Below the pieces are notes generated by a model that did not search any database, was not told the DNA's origin, and saw only the letters and a list, made by a program, of their open reading frames with translations. The translations under genes were made by a program, and so were the position numbers. Shown here piece by piece: positions 7,515 to 16,569 of a stretch of DNA of 64,000 nucleotides. Positions within the stretch are counted from its first letter, which is position 1, and the number at the start of each line of letters is the position of its first letter. Origin of the DNA: Streptomyces sp. NBC_00390 (GTDB lineage Bacteria; Actinomycetota; Actinomycetes; Streptomycetales; Streptomycetaceae). The stretch spans positions 8,432,001 to 8,496,000 of the forward strand of contig NZ_CP107945.1 in assembly GCF_036057275.1 (NCBI RefSeq). Reading direction: 5' to 3'.

Positions 7515-8477
7515 ATGCATCGTGTCGCCGTCCTGGCCGTCCCTGCGGTCAAGCCCTTCGACTTGTCCATGCCGTCGACGCTGCTCGGCGCCGCCGAACT
7601 CGGCGGACGCCCCGGCTATGAGGTGACGGTGTGCACCGCCATGCCCGGTACGGTCGCCGCCTCCGGTGGTATCGAGGTGGTGATCCGGCACGGCCTTCAG
7701 ATGGTCGCGGCGGCGGACACGGTGATCGTTCCCTCGACCGCGAGCCGGCACGACGCGGAGCCGGCCGCGCTGGACGCCTTGCGGGAGGCGGCCGCCGCGG
7801 GAAAGCGTGTTGCCTCGATCTGCAGCGGTGCCTTCGTCCTCGCCCAGGCCGGGCTCCTCGACGGCCGTGTCGCCACTACCCACTGGGCCTTGGCCGAGGA
7901 ACTGCAGCGCGCCTTCCCTGCGGTACGCGTGGACGCCGACCGGCTGTTCGCCGAGGACGGACGGATCCTCACCGGTGCAGGCTCGGCCGCCGGGATCGAC
8001 CTGTGCCTGCACCTGATCAGCTCCGACTACGGCGCGGCCGTGGCCAGTACGGCGGCCCGCGCAGCTGTCGTCACCCCGGTGCGCCACGGCGGGCAGGCGC
8101 AGTTCGTGCAGACCCCACTACCGGCCGAGACCGATTCCTCATTGGATGCGGCCCGCATCTGGGCACTGCAGCACCTGGACCGGCCAATCTCTCTGCACGA
8201 CCTGGCCGGTCAGGCCAAGGTCAGTGTGCGGACCCTGACCCGCCGCTTCACAGCCGAGACTGGTGTGACCCCGTTCCAATGGCTGCTCCAGCAGCGGCTG
8301 CTGCGGGCCCGCGAGCTGCTGGAGACCACCGATCTCACCATCGACCATGTGGCCCGGCGCAGTGGTCTCGGCTCCGGCGAGTCGCTCCGCCAGCACCTGA
8401 GTCGCCAGATCGGCATGACCCCGGCAGCCTACCGCGGCGCCTTCACCCAGCGCCCGAGCGTGAAGACCGGTCCGTGA
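7515..8477 (+). CDS. GlxA-family transcriptional regulator (DJ-1/PfpI domain plus AraC HTH)
   Basis: The 320-residue protein starts at ATG 7515 (MHRVAVLAVPAVKPFDLSMP). Residues 1-170 are a class I glutaminase-like DJ-1/PfpI domain with the nucleophile elbow RVASICSGAFVLAQAG (Cys near residue 103). Residues about 210-315 form two AraC helix-turn-helix units (ISLHDLAGQAKVSVRTLTRR and LTIDHVARRSGLGSGESLRQ). Members control oxidative or catabolic genes, often the divergent neighbour; here that is the SDR reductase gene at 6472-7368. An upstream extension to 7407 is open but lacks a good start. The ligand is unknown. Confidence 0.9.
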   Translation: MHRVAVLAVPAVKPFDLSMPSTLLGAAELGGRPGYEVTVCTAMPGTVAASGGIEVVIRHGLQMVAAADTVIVPSTASRHDAEPAALDALREAAAAGKRVASICSGAFVLAQAGLLDGRVATTHWALAEELQRAFPAVRVDADRLFAEDGRILTGAGSAAGIDLCLHLISSDYGAAVASTAARAAVVTPVRHGGQAQFVQTPLPAETDSSLDAARIWALQHLDRPISLHDLAGQAKVSVRTLTRRFTAETGVTPFQWLLQQRLLRARELLETTDLTIDHVARRSGLGSGESLRQHLSRQIGMTPAAYRGAFTQRPSVKTGP

Positions 8478-8687
8478 CCGCGCGACTCGGCCCGGACGTG
8501 GCGTTTCATAGGTGGTTGTCCCGTCCTCAGGTAAGTCCGGGCATTGACAGGTCCCTGAACCGCAGTGCCCGGACTCGGCCGAGACGCTGAGAGCCGATGC
8601 GTCTCACTCAAGCCCGGGCATTCGTGTCTCGGGATCGTCCTGGTGCGCATGTCGGCGGCCGGAGGGGCGATCGTAGACTCGCGCGCC

Positions 8688-9728
8688 ATGGAAGAGATCT
8701 TCAGGCTCGGAGAGATCAGCTGCCCATCGGGGACCCTGGTCATCGTTGACGGCGGTCATCTGGGGTTGTGGAGCGGAGAGCGGTCGCCGGCGGAGATCGA
8801 TCCTGCTCTGCTTGGCGTTGACAACCCGGCGATGGCTGCCGAAGTGCACACCTCGGTCGACTTTGCCGTGGTCGGCCCGGACGCATTGTCAGCGGCCCGC
8901 AGCTTCGACCGGCAGCCAGGTGTCATGCTCTACGACATCCCGGTTTCTCGGGCAGTGGAGCTTGGGAGGATGTTCGCAGAGCACTGTCTGGCCGCTGGTC
9001 TGGACGCTCGCTTGGAAGCGTTGCCGAACCGCGAACCACATGCACAACGCGCGCGTCGTACTGCCGTTGAAGACGGCGGCAGTTTCCTGATGTTCGGGGT
9101 GCCTGTCGTTGTGGTGGGAGGGGTGCCCAGCGATCGTCATCTGCCGGTGCTTGCTTCGCGGGCCGACTTCGGAGACGGTGTCGGACCGCGCTGGTCTGAG
9201 ATATCGGTTCGCATGAGCGCAGTCGAAGCGGAGTCATCCGTGCTGCTGGGCGACATCCGCGTCGACTGGGCCCGAGTGCTCTTCGGCGATGCCGATGCCC
9301 TAAACGCCTGGCAGCACGACGAGCCTGTGGACGGCTTGGCCGACGTCGCGTTCTGGGGTGCTGCCGCAGAGGAAGCCGCCGCGACGTTCGCAGCACCGGA
9401 ACTGGGCGAACCCGGCGAGGACGGTGTCCGCGGGTGGACCGGGCTGGCCGTGGTGGAGGCGATGGAGAAGGCTCTCGCTATGCAGAGCTGGAAGGAGGAA
9501 ACCGGGCGCCGCATGATGGTGGACTTCCGGCCTCATTCCCATCATTGGCAGGTCATGCGGCAGGTTCGCGCCTCTGAAGTCGAGGCCGGAACTGTGGATG
9601 TCGGCGACGCCCGACTGCTTTGCGCGATGACGAGCTGGGGCGACGGCTACTTTCCCGTGTCGGCCGACCTGGATGCGTCGGGTGCTGTGGTCGCGGTTCG
9701 GGTGAGCTTCTCCGACGCGACTGAGTAG
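8688..9728 (+). CDS. conserved hypothetical protein
   Basis: Start at ATG 8688 (MEEIFRLGEISCPSGTLVIV); the open frame to 8565 has unlikely composition. The product has about 346 residues, soluble and acidic, built of mixed strands and helices: VIVDGGHLGLWSGERSPAEI, then GVMLYDIPVSRAVELGRMF and GWTGLAVVEAMEKAL, with a last third RPHSHHWQVMRQVRASEVEA and an Asp-rich end. I do not recognise a family. It follows the GlxA-type regulator on the same strand but 210 bases away. Confidence 0.75.
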   Translation: MEEIFRLGEISCPSGTLVIVDGGHLGLWSGERSPAEIDPALLGVDNPAMAAEVHTSVDFAVVGPDALSAARSFDRQPGVMLYDIPVSRAVELGRMFAEHCLAAGLDARLEALPNREPHAQRARRTAVEDGGSFLMFGVPVVVVGGVPSDRHLPVLASRADFGDGVGPRWSEISVRMSAVEAESSVLLGDIRVDWARVLFGDADALNAWQHDEPVDGLADVAFWGAAAEEAAATFAAPELGEPGEDGVRGWTGLAVVEAMEKALAMQSWKEETGRRMMVDFRPHSHHWQVMRQVRASEVEAGTVDVGDARLLCAMTSWGDGYFPVSADLDASGAVVAVRVSFSDATE

Positions 9729-9807
9729 CCGTCTTGCGTGCGTGGAGGCCGGGGCGGTGAGGGGCGTTGACGGGCGATGCCCGGGACTGGGGTCCCGGTC
9801 AGCGTTC

Positions 9808-10002
9808 ATGAGGATGCGGGCCATCGCCCGCGACCTGCTGCCCGATCCCGGCCGCTCGATCACCTCAATCGCGAAGCTGCTGGGCGTCTCCCCGGGCACC
9901 CTCTGCAACCACATCCCGGACTTGAGGGAACTGCGCGCGGCGCCGTCCCGCACCAGCTCGAAAGCAGCCCGGCCAAGATCCCGTGAGCGGCCCGTACGAT
10001 GA
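9808..10002 (+). pseudogene. serine recombinase (resolvase) C-terminal HTH remnant
   Basis: The text MRAIARDLLPDPGRSITSIA, then KLLGVSPGTLCNHIPDLREL, is the DNA-binding helix-turn-helix that ends Tn3-type resolvases and related recombinases. The catalytic domain (YxR...S...) is missing upstream, where the sequence runs into the previous gene's tail within 80 bases. It marks the former position of a mobile element or resolvase gene. Confidence 0.7.
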
Positions 10003-10006
10003 GCCC

Positions 10007-10408
10007 ATGACCAGCAGCACCACAGGGAGTCGCCGCCCCGCGGGGCCGTTGTTCGTGCTGCTGGTGATGGCGGTGCTTACCGGCATGCTGGGCATGCACG
10101 CCCTGGGTCCCCTCGGGACGCCGTCCGCGCAGCGGAACGCCGGACACGACATGGTGATGGCGCAGATGGCGGGCGCACCGCATGCGAGCGAGGGATGCTC
10201 GCACACCGATGGCGGGCCGGGTCATCTTGATCACGCGGATGAGGCGTGCGCGGCGGCCGGTATCGGCTCCCCGTACGCTCCGCCCGCGCTGACCAGCGCT
10301 GTGCTGGATACGCCCTTCGCTTCTGCTCCGGCGGCGAGGGTTGCGGCGGCCGCCGAGAGCGGGCGGGCACCGCCCGACCTTTCTGAGCTGCAGCTTCTGC
10401 GGATATAG
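10007..10408 (+). CDS. DUF6153 family protein, membrane-anchored
   Basis: The likely start is ATG 10007 (MTSSTTGSRRPAGPLFVLLV); an upstream GTG in the frame overlaps the resolvase tail. About 133 residues with one hydrophobic segment near the N-terminus (LFVLLVMAVLTGMLGMHALG) and a His/Cys/Met-rich exported part (HDMVMAQM, GCSHTDGGPGHLDHADEACA). This pattern matches the DUF6153 family that accompanies DUF305 and copper genes in Streptomyces, where the His/Met residues would bind copper. The next gene, a DUF305 lipoprotein, fits that context but is truncated. Confidence 0.75.
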   Translation: MTSSTTGSRRPAGPLFVLLVMAVLTGMLGMHALGPLGTPSAQRNAGHDMVMAQMAGAPHASEGCSHTDGGPGHLDHADEACAAAGIGSPYAPPALTSAVLDTPFASAPAARVAAAAESGRAPPDLSELQLLRI

Positions 10409-10532
10409 AGCGGCCCGCACGGCACTCCCTTGCCCGGATGTTCCGGTGAGTGGTGCCGCGCTTTCGCACGCCCTCATGTCTGCGAAGTCCGCGCCGCCCA
10501 GTCGTGGCTGCGCGTGAAGGAGTTGCACCATC

Positions 10533-10775
10533 ATGCACAACACGCGTTCCCTCATCCGCCGTACTGCCGCCGTGGCTGCCGCAGCGGCGGCGGGGCTCGT
10601 CCTAGCCGCCTGCGGCGACGGCGGCGACAGCTCGGCCGGACACGACGGCCACGTCACGAAGTCCCCGTCCGCCTCGGCGCCGGCCTCGCAGAGCCAGCAC
10701 AATGCTGCTGACGTCGCCTTCGCCCAGGGGATGATCCCCCACCACCGCCAGGCCGTGGAGACCTCGAGGCAGCAA
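10533..10775 (+). pseudogene. DUF305 lipoprotein, 3'-truncated
   Basis: The ATG at 10533 opens a lipoprotein signal (LIRRTAAVAAAAAAGLVLAA then Cys) and a low-complexity spacer, followed by the DUF305 core start QHNAADVAFAQGMIPHHRQA. The homology ends after HRQAVE near 10772 and the frame stops at 10808 after unrelated residues. The four-helix DUF305 domain, with its second HxxM/HHxxAI region, is therefore lost. With the DUF6153 gene it once formed a copper-handling pair. The break lies just before an AT-richer, gene-free 240-base stretch. Confidence 0.75.
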
Positions 10776-11047
10776 ACAGGCGCCGGAGCCTTCTTTCGGG
10801 TTCGATGACCTGACAGCCGGCCTCCGATAGATGAAGCCCGGTAGCCCATAAGACGAAGGGGTAATCACCTTCAGCACACCCGCACCAGCCCCGCTCGCGC
10901 CCGCTGCTTGACCCGAAGGCTGCATGGGGGTGGGACAACCAGTGGGTGGTAGCCGCCCTCACTGGCCAGGTGGCCCTAATGGCCGGCGCTGATGAGTCAT
11001 CGGAAGAGCCTGTTCAACGCCGGGCTGTTCGTGCCGGAGGGCCGCAG

Positions 11048-13693
11048 TCACAGCCACCGGACCATGCGCGCAGCCCGGGTCACGACCGCCGCGTAGCCGA
11101 CGCCGAGCACGAGAGAGGCAAACAGGGCCGTGAGTGGGAAGTCCTCCTGGAGGTAGGGGTAGACCTGGTAGTGCGTCAGGTAGATGTAGAGGGAACTGCT
11201 TGCGAGGACGCCGGCGAGCGCGCTGAGCGGGCTGATGCTGGGCAGGGTCGGCACCCAGATCAGCAGCCCCAGCCCGGCGATCACGAGTGCCGTGCGCAGG
11301 GGCTGGTCCTGGAACAGGCCGGGCAGCGTGAGCAGCAGCACGGCTGTGAGCAGGGCCCGTTGCCGCACGCTGCCGGCTCGTGCGGCCGCCCACCCGAGTG
11401 CGAACAGCCAGAAGACCACTGAGGGGCTCAGCTGGGGACGGGCGGATGCCAGCCCCAGCAGGTCGTAGCGGCCGACGAGGCCGACGGCCATGAGCGCCAG
11501 CGGCACGCCGAAGACGTATCGCCGCTCCAGGCGGTCCAGCAGCGGTACGGCCATGATTGCGGCGAGGACGACGAGGTAGTAGACCAGGGCCTCCACGAAC
11601 CAGTAAGCCCAGTCGAAGCGGTCGTTCCCCTGGGAGAGCAGGCTGTTGAGCAGCACTGCGTTGGCCGGGTCGTAGAAGTCGGTCAAGACCACCGCGCCGG
11701 TGATCCACACCATGCTCGGTATCGCGATGCGGGCGATGCTGCGCCACAGGTGCCGGACGCGCTCGCGGCGTGCGGCGTTGGTCAGTTGGAAGCGGGCGAA
11801 GTTGTAGCCCGCGATGCCGATGAGGATGTGGGCGAAGCCCTTGATCTCGAAGACCTGCACGTGCGAGCCGACGATGAGGACGATGCCGACCGCGCGCAGC
11901 GCAATGCCGGTCTCCAAGGTGCGGCGCGTCCGCCAGGACTGCGGGGTGGTCCAGGAGCCCAGCGCCCCGCGGAGTCCCGGCGCCGCGCGGGCCCGCCGGG
12001 GCTCCGGCCGCCCGTCCTGTCCCTCCGGACTCCCTGTCACAGGTGCCGCCAAGGCCCGCAGTTCGCGGATGGACCTCGTGTGCCAGTCGGTGGGCAGGTA
12101 GCCCAGCGCCTCCTCCAGGCGCAGGGACATCTCCACATAGCACAGGGAGTCGCCGCCCAAGCGGACGAAGCTGCTGTCCTCGGTGACGTCGGCGCGATCG
12201 AGGATCTCCGCAAAGAGGCGGCGGAGATCCTCACTGGCGCCGGGCGCCTCCTCCAGGTTTGGGCGCGTCAGGTGTCTTACGGCCTCGTAGTCGGGCTTTC
12301 CCGTAGCCAGTCGGGGGAGTTCGGAGACGACCCGGACCCGTATCGCGTGTGCCGGGAGCCCGCACTCCTCTGCGACCAGCCGCCGGATCCGTGTCTCCTC
12401 GCCGTCGCCACCACCGAGTGCGGTCATCGCCAGCGCCTCCCCGTCCCCCGTGCAGAACGCGGTGACCCCGTGCCCCTCCAGCAGGGTCTCGACTTGCTGC
12501 GGGTCGATCCGCAGTCCGAGGATCTTCGCGAAGCGGCTGCCGCGGCCCACGATCTCGTACAGCCCGTCAGAAGCGCGCCGGGCGAGGTCCCCGGTGTGCA
12601 GTTCCTGCACGGTCCGGCCCATAGCGAGGTCGGCCGGGCTCTCGGCGTATCCGAGCATCACGTTCGGCCCCGAGTAGACCAGTGCACCTACGTCCGGACC
12701 GTGGCCGTCGGTCGGCTGCAGCCGGAAGGAGCCGCCGGGTATCGGCACACCGACGGCCTCGGGGCGCTCGGCGGCAAGGCGCGGCGGGAGGTAGGCCATG
12801 CGGGCCGTGGCCTCGGTCTGGCCGTACATGACGAACAGCTCCCAACCGGAGCGGCGCCCCAACTCGGCGTACCGGGCGACACGTTCGGGTGCCAGTCGGC
12901 CGCCGGCCTGGGTGACGCGGCGCAGGTGCGGCAGCTCCATCTGCTTGAAGCCGATCCGGTCGAGCAGGTCGAACGTATACGGCACTCCGGCGAGCGACGT
13001 GCCGTGCCCTGCACGGAATTCTTCCCAGAAGGAGGCGTCGGACACCGATCGTTCGGTGAGGATCACGCCGGCGCCGCGGAGCAGGTGGCTGTGGATGACG
13101 GAGAGGCCGTAGCAGTAGTGCATGGGGAGCGTGGTGGCCGCACGGTCGGTGTCGTCGATGCCGAGATACGTGGCGATCGACTCGGCGTTGGCCTGGAGGT
13201 TGTCGTGGGAGAGGCGCACCAGCTTGGGCGAGCCGGTCGAGCCGGAGGTGCTCAGCAGCAGGGCGAGGTCCGGGTGAAGTGTGTGGGCGCTCTCGGGGTG
13301 TCGTTCGTCGAGGGCCCACGTCCCGTCGGTGTTCGGGCGGGCCACTACGTCTGGGGCGTACGCCTCGGTCAGCGAGCGGAGCGTGCTCTCGCTGTCGCCG
13401 GGGACGAGCAGGACGGGGTGGCCGGCGGACAGGGCCGCCAGGTGCGTGACGAGCGCGTCGGCGCGATTGGCACCGGCCAGCAGCACCAGCCTCCGTACGG
13501 GCCCGAGGCGCTCGGTGGTGGCGGCGACCCGCTCGGCCAGCTGGTGATACGTCAGCTCTTCGTCCGGCGTGATGAGTGCGACGCGGTCGCCGTACGCCGC
13601 GAGGCCGCGCGCGAAGGGCACGGTTTTCGGCCACGGTACTGATGGTGAGTTCGGGACGGCAGGTGCCGGGAGGGATCCGGAGAGGTGGATCAC
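11048..13693 (-). CDS. adenylation domain - carrier domain - acyltransferase-3 membrane fusion protein
   Basis: The likely start is GTG 13693, preceded by GGAAAGGG; the longer frame to TTG 13747 would run into the iron-box-like palindrome. Of about 881 residues, the first 480 are an AMP-binding (adenylate-forming) domain: core A3 LLLSTSGSTGSPKLVRLSH near residue 146, A5 YGQTEATARMAYLP, A7 LHTGDLARR, A8 GRGSRFAKILGLRIDP. A carrier domain follows with the phosphopantetheine site LGGDSLCYVEMS (Ser near 513). From about 590 onward come roughly ten hydrophobic segments of an acyltransferase-3 (OafA/WecH-like) domain. Activation, tethering and transfer of an acyl group across the membrane is inferred. 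It is divergent from the iron ABC operon and probably shares its iron control. Confidence 0.85.
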   Translation of the reverse strand: MIHLSGSLPAPAVPNSPSVPWPKTVPFARGLAAYGDRVALITPDEELTYHQLAERVAATTERLGPVRRLVLLAGANRADALVTHLAALSAGHPVLLVPGDSESTLRSLTEAYAPDVVARPNTDGTWALDERHPESAHTLHPDLALLLSTSGSTGSPKLVRLSHDNLQANAESIATYLGIDDTDRAATTLPMHYCYGLSVIHSHLLRGAGVILTERSVSDASFWEEFRAGHGTSLAGVPYTFDLLDRIGFKQMELPHLRRVTQAGGRLAPERVARYAELGRRSGWELFVMYGQTEATARMAYLPPRLAAERPEAVGVPIPGGSFRLQPTDGHGPDVGALVYSGPNVMLGYAESPADLAMGRTVQELHTGDLARRASDGLYEIVGRGSRFAKILGLRIDPQQVETLLEGHGVTAFCTGDGEALAMTALGGGDGEETRIRRLVAEECGLPAHAIRVRVVSELPRLATGKPDYEAVRHLTRPNLEEAPGASEDLRRLFAEILDRADVTEDSSFVRLGGDSLCYVEMSLRLEEALGYLPTDWHTRSIRELRALAAPVTGSPEGQDGRPEPRRARAAPGLRGALGSWTTPQSWRTRRTLETGIALRAVGIVLIVGSHVQVFEIKGFAHILIGIAGYNFARFQLTNAARRERVRHLWRSIARIAIPSMVWITGAVVLTDFYDPANAVLLNSLLSQGNDRFDWAYWFVEALVYYLVVLAAIMAVPLLDRLERRYVFGVPLALMAVGLVGRYDLLGLASARPQLSPSVVFWLFALGWAAARAGSVRQRALLTAVLLLTLPGLFQDQPLRTALVIAGLGLLIWVPTLPSISPLSALAGVLASSSLYIYLTHYQVYPYLQEDFPLTALFASLVLGVGYAAVVTRAARMVRWL

Positions 13694-13739
13694 GGGGCGC
13701 GCCCTTTCCGCGGCAACGTCCGCTGTGAGCCCTTGACGA

Positions 13740-13758
13740 TTAGGCAAGCTTTACCTTA
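13740..13758. promoter_or_regulatory. iron-box-like palindrome (IdeR/DmdR-type operator)
   Basis: TTAGGCAAGCTTTACCTTA lies between the divergent acyltransferase fusion gene and the Fe(III) ABC operon. It matches 13 of 19 positions of the actinobacterial iron-box consensus (TTAGGTTAGGCTAACCTAA), with both outer arms, TTAGG and ACCT-A, kept. The position, 47 bases before one GTG start and 116 bases before the other ATG, suits joint repression by an iron-loaded DtxR-family regulator. Confidence 0.7.
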
Positions 13759-13873
13759 TTCATAGCATGGTCATAATCAAGCCACAGCAAAGCCACAAGA
13801 TCGCTTCGCCCCTCGCTCTGCACCGCCGTGACGGCGGCGGCGTAAAGGCGAGCCCCGCAGGAAGGCACACACC

Positions 13874-14920
13874 ATGCGACGCCCCTCGGTTCGCCGGATC
13901 ACTGCGCTGGTCGCGGCTGGCCTGTTGCTCCCCGCCCTCACAGCGTGCGGCTCCGATGGCAAGGACGGCGGGGGCGAGGGCGGCGACTCTTCCCTCGTCA
14001 TCTACTCCGGCCGCAACGAGAAGCTGGTCAAGCCTCTTCTGGACAAGCTGGAGAAGGCCGTCGGCACCAAGGTCGAGGTGCGCTACGGCGACAGTGCCGA
14101 GCTGGCCGCGCAGATCCTGGAGGAGGGCGACCGCACCAAGGCCGGGCTGTTCTTCTCCCAGGACGCCGGAGCACTGGGCGCCCTGTCCAGGGAGGGCATG
14201 CTGCAGAAGCTGCCCACGGCCACGCTCGACAAGGTCGACGAGGCGTACCGCGGCTCCGAGAGTGACTGGGTGGGTCTCTCAGGGCGCGTCCGCGTGATCG
14301 CCTACAACCCGGACAAGGTCGCCGAGGACAAGGTCCCGGACAGCGTCTTCGACGTGGTCAAGCCGGAGTGGAAGGGCAAGGTCGGCTTCGCGCCCACCAA
14401 CGCCTCCTTCCAGGCGTTCGTCACCGGCATGCGGGTCCTCAAGGGTGACGACGTCACCCGCAAGTGGCTCAAGGACCTGAAGGCGAGCGGTGCCAAGACC
14501 TACGCCCACAACCTCGCCACCCTGGACGCCGTTGAGGCCGGCGAGGTCTCCCTCGGCCTGGTCAACCACTACTACTGGTACGAGCGGGTCGCCGAGAAGG
14601 GCGAGGACAAGGTCAACTCCAAGCTGCACTTCCTGCCCGGCAAGGACCCCGGTGCGCTGATTAACGTCGCCGGTGCCGGCATCCTCAAGGACAGCGGGCA
14701 GAGCGCCACCGCCCAGAAGGCCGTGGGCTACCTGCTGTCGAAGGAGGCACAGACCTACTTCGCGGACAACACGAAGGAGTACCCGCTGGCCGCCGGCATC
14801 ACCAGCACCGTGGAGGGCCTGCCTGCGTTCGAGTCGCTCGAGTCCCCTGACATCGACCTCGGCAAGCTGGAGTCCCTACAGGAGACGCTGGCCATGCTCC
14901 AGGACGTCGGACTGGTCTGA
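13874..14920 (+). CDS. Fe(III) ABC transporter substrate-binding lipoprotein
   Basis: ATG 13874 follows AGGAAGG. The 348-residue protein has a lipoprotein signal with Cys at residue 25 (LLLPALTAC). The mature part is a class II periplasmic-binding fold of the FbpA/FutA type: SSLVIYSGRNEKLVKPLLDK, then VEVRYGDSAELAAQILEEG, and the tyrosine cluster NHYYWYERV at about residues 231-239 that supplies iron ligands in this family. It binds ferric ion outside the cell and delivers it to the permease and ATPase encoded next, 5 bases and one overlap downstream. The upstream iron-box-like site predicts expression in iron starvation. Confidence 0.92.
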   Translation: MRRPSVRRITALVAAGLLLPALTACGSDGKDGGGEGGDSSLVIYSGRNEKLVKPLLDKLEKAVGTKVEVRYGDSAELAAQILEEGDRTKAGLFFSQDAGALGALSREGMLQKLPTATLDKVDEAYRGSESDWVGLSGRVRVIAYNPDKVAEDKVPDSVFDVVKPEWKGKVGFAPTNASFQAFVTGMRVLKGDDVTRKWLKDLKASGAKTYAHNLATLDAVEAGEVSLGLVNHYYWYERVAEKGEDKVNSKLHFLPGKDPGALINVAGAGILKDSGQSATAQKAVGYLLSKEAQTYFADNTKEYPLAAGITSTVEGLPAFESLESPDIDLGKLESLQETLAMLQDVGLV

Positions 14921-14925
14921 CCAAC

Positions 14926-16569
14926 GTGCACACATCGCCGTCCACCTCGCGCCCGACCGGAGCCCCGGCCTCGCCCGGGCGCGAGGCAAGCGGGGGCCGT
15001 ACGGCACGCTCTCTCCGTACGCAGGTCAGGGCATTCCGTACCTCGGTCAAGGCCCGCAGGCCCGATCGCAGACCGCCCCTGATCCTGCTGATCCCCGCCT
15101 GCGTCGCCGCCCTCTTCGCCCTGCTTCCCCTCGGCTACCTCGCTGTTCGCGCCTTGGAACGGGGCCCGGCCTTCGCCTGGGAGGTCGTCGCCGACGAGCG
15201 GACGCTCGACCTCCTCGGCCGCAGCCTTGGCCTGACCGCCGTGGTCGTGGCAGCGTGTCTTGTGCTGGGTGTCTCGCTGGCCTGGCTGACAGTGCGCACC
15301 GCGCTGCCCGGGGCCCGCGTCTGGTCGGTGCTGGCGACGCTGCCGCTGGCAGTGCCGAGTTATGTGGCCGCGTTCGCCTGGCTGTCGGCCGAGCCGGGCC
15401 TCGCCGGCTTCGGCGGTGCCGCCCTCGCGCTGACGCTGGTCAGCTTCCCCTATGTGCAACTGCCGGTCGCCGCCGCGCTGCGGGGCATCGACCCGGCGCA
15501 GGAGGAGGCCGCGCGCTCCCTCGGCCACGGCCCGCTGCGGACCTTCGCCCGTGTCACGCTCCCACAGCTGAGACCGGCGGCCGCGGGCGGGGCGCTGCTC
15601 GTCGCGCTGTACGTGCTCTCCGACTTCGGCGCCGTCTCACTGATGCGGTACGACACTCTCACCCGGGCCATCCACACGTCGTACCGTGCCTCCTTCGACC
15701 GTACTCCGGCCGCCGCCCTCAGCGTCGTCCTGGTCGTGATGACCATCGCGCTGGTGGCCGCCGAGGCTCGTACGCGCGGACGCGCCGGGCACACCAGGAC
15801 CGGAACGGGCACCGCCCGAACGGCGGTCCCGGTCGCCCTCGGTCGATGGCGGCCACTCGCCCTGCTGTGGTGCGGGGCGGTGGCGGCCGTCGCCGTCGCC
15901 TTCCCGCTGGGCACCCTCGGGTACTGGCTGGCCGTCGGGAGCTCGGCCACCTGGGATCTGGGCGGGCTCGCGGAGACGGCCTGGGCTACCTTCGGGGTCG
16001 CGGCGGCGGGCGCCGGACTCACTACGCTCCTCGCCCTACCGGTCGGGGTGATCGCCGCCCGGCACCGGGGCCGCGGCGCCCGCCTGCTGGAGCAGGCAGC
16101 GTACGCGGGGCACGCACTGCCCGGCATCACGGTCGCGCTCGCCTTGGTCTTCTTCGCCGTGCGTTACGCGTACCCGCTGTACCAGCAACTCCCCTTGCTG
16201 GTCTGCGCATACGCGGTCCTCTTCCTGCCGGTCGCGGTGGCCGCCACCCGCGCGGCCGTGCTCCAGGCGCCGCCCCTCCTGGAGGACGTGGCCCGCTCGC
16301 TCGGACGACGGCCGTGGCAGGTGCTGCACGAGGTCACCGTGCCGCTGGCCGCGCCCGGCGTGGCCGCCGGGGCCGCGCTCACCTTCGTGGTCTGCATGAA
16401 GGAACTCCCCGCGACCCTCCTCCTGCGCCCCACTGGCATGGACACCCTCGCCACCCGACTGTGGACCGAGACCGGCGCCGGATCCTTCGCGGCAGCCGCC
16501 CCCTACGCCTCCGCGCTGATCCTGCTCGCCGCAGTCCCCTCCTACCTCCTAGGCAGGCACCGGACATGA
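14926..16569 (+). CDS. Fe(III) ABC transporter permease, duplicated-domain type
   Basis: The 547-residue protein starts at GTG 14926, five bases after the binding-protein stop. About 60 residues of Arg/Pro-rich cytoplasmic leader precede twelve hydrophobic segments in two sets of six. Each half has the EAA loop that contacts the ATPase: EEAARSLGHGPLRTFARVTL near residue 190 and EDVARSLGRRPWQVLHEVTV near 455. This is the FbpB/SfuB layout in which one chain makes both halves of the channel. Its stop overlaps the ATG of the ATPase gene (ATGA), so the three are translationally coupled. Confidence 0.92.
   Translation: MHTSPSTSRPTGAPASPGREASGGRTARSLRTQVRAFRTSVKARRPDRRPPLILLIPACVAALFALLPLGYLAVRALERGPAFAWEVVADERTLDLLGRSLGLTAVVVAACLVLGVSLAWLTVRTALPGARVWSVLATLPLAVPSYVAAFAWLSAEPGLAGFGGAALALTLVSFPYVQLPVAAALRGIDPAQEEAARSLGHGPLRTFARVTLPQLRPAAAGGALLVALYVLSDFGAVSLMRYDTLTRAIHTSYRASFDRTPAAALSVVLVVMTIALVAAEARTRGRAGHTRTGTGTARTAVPVALGRWRPLALLWCGAVAAVAVAFPLGTLGYWLAVGSSATWDLGGLAETAWATFGVAAAGAGLTTLLALPVGVIAARHRGRGARLLEQAAYAGHALPGITVALALVFFAVRYAYPLYQQLPLLVCAYAVLFLPVAVAATRAAVLQAPPLLEDVARSLGRRPWQVLHEVTVPLAAPGVAAGAALTFVVCMKELPATLLLRPTGMDTLATRLWTETGAGSFAAAAPYASALILLAAVPSYLLGRHRT

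Noticed and set aside
11750..13642. A 630-codon forward frame opposite the adenylation/acyltransferase gene
   Set aside because: The reverse strand has all adenylation and carrier motifs in order; the forward text has none and is of shadow composition.
14673..16565. The front part of a 981-codon frame that includes the ATPase of the iron transporter
   Set aside because: The first 630 codons are the shadow of the permease gene. The real ATPase starts at ATG 16566, which overlaps the permease stop.
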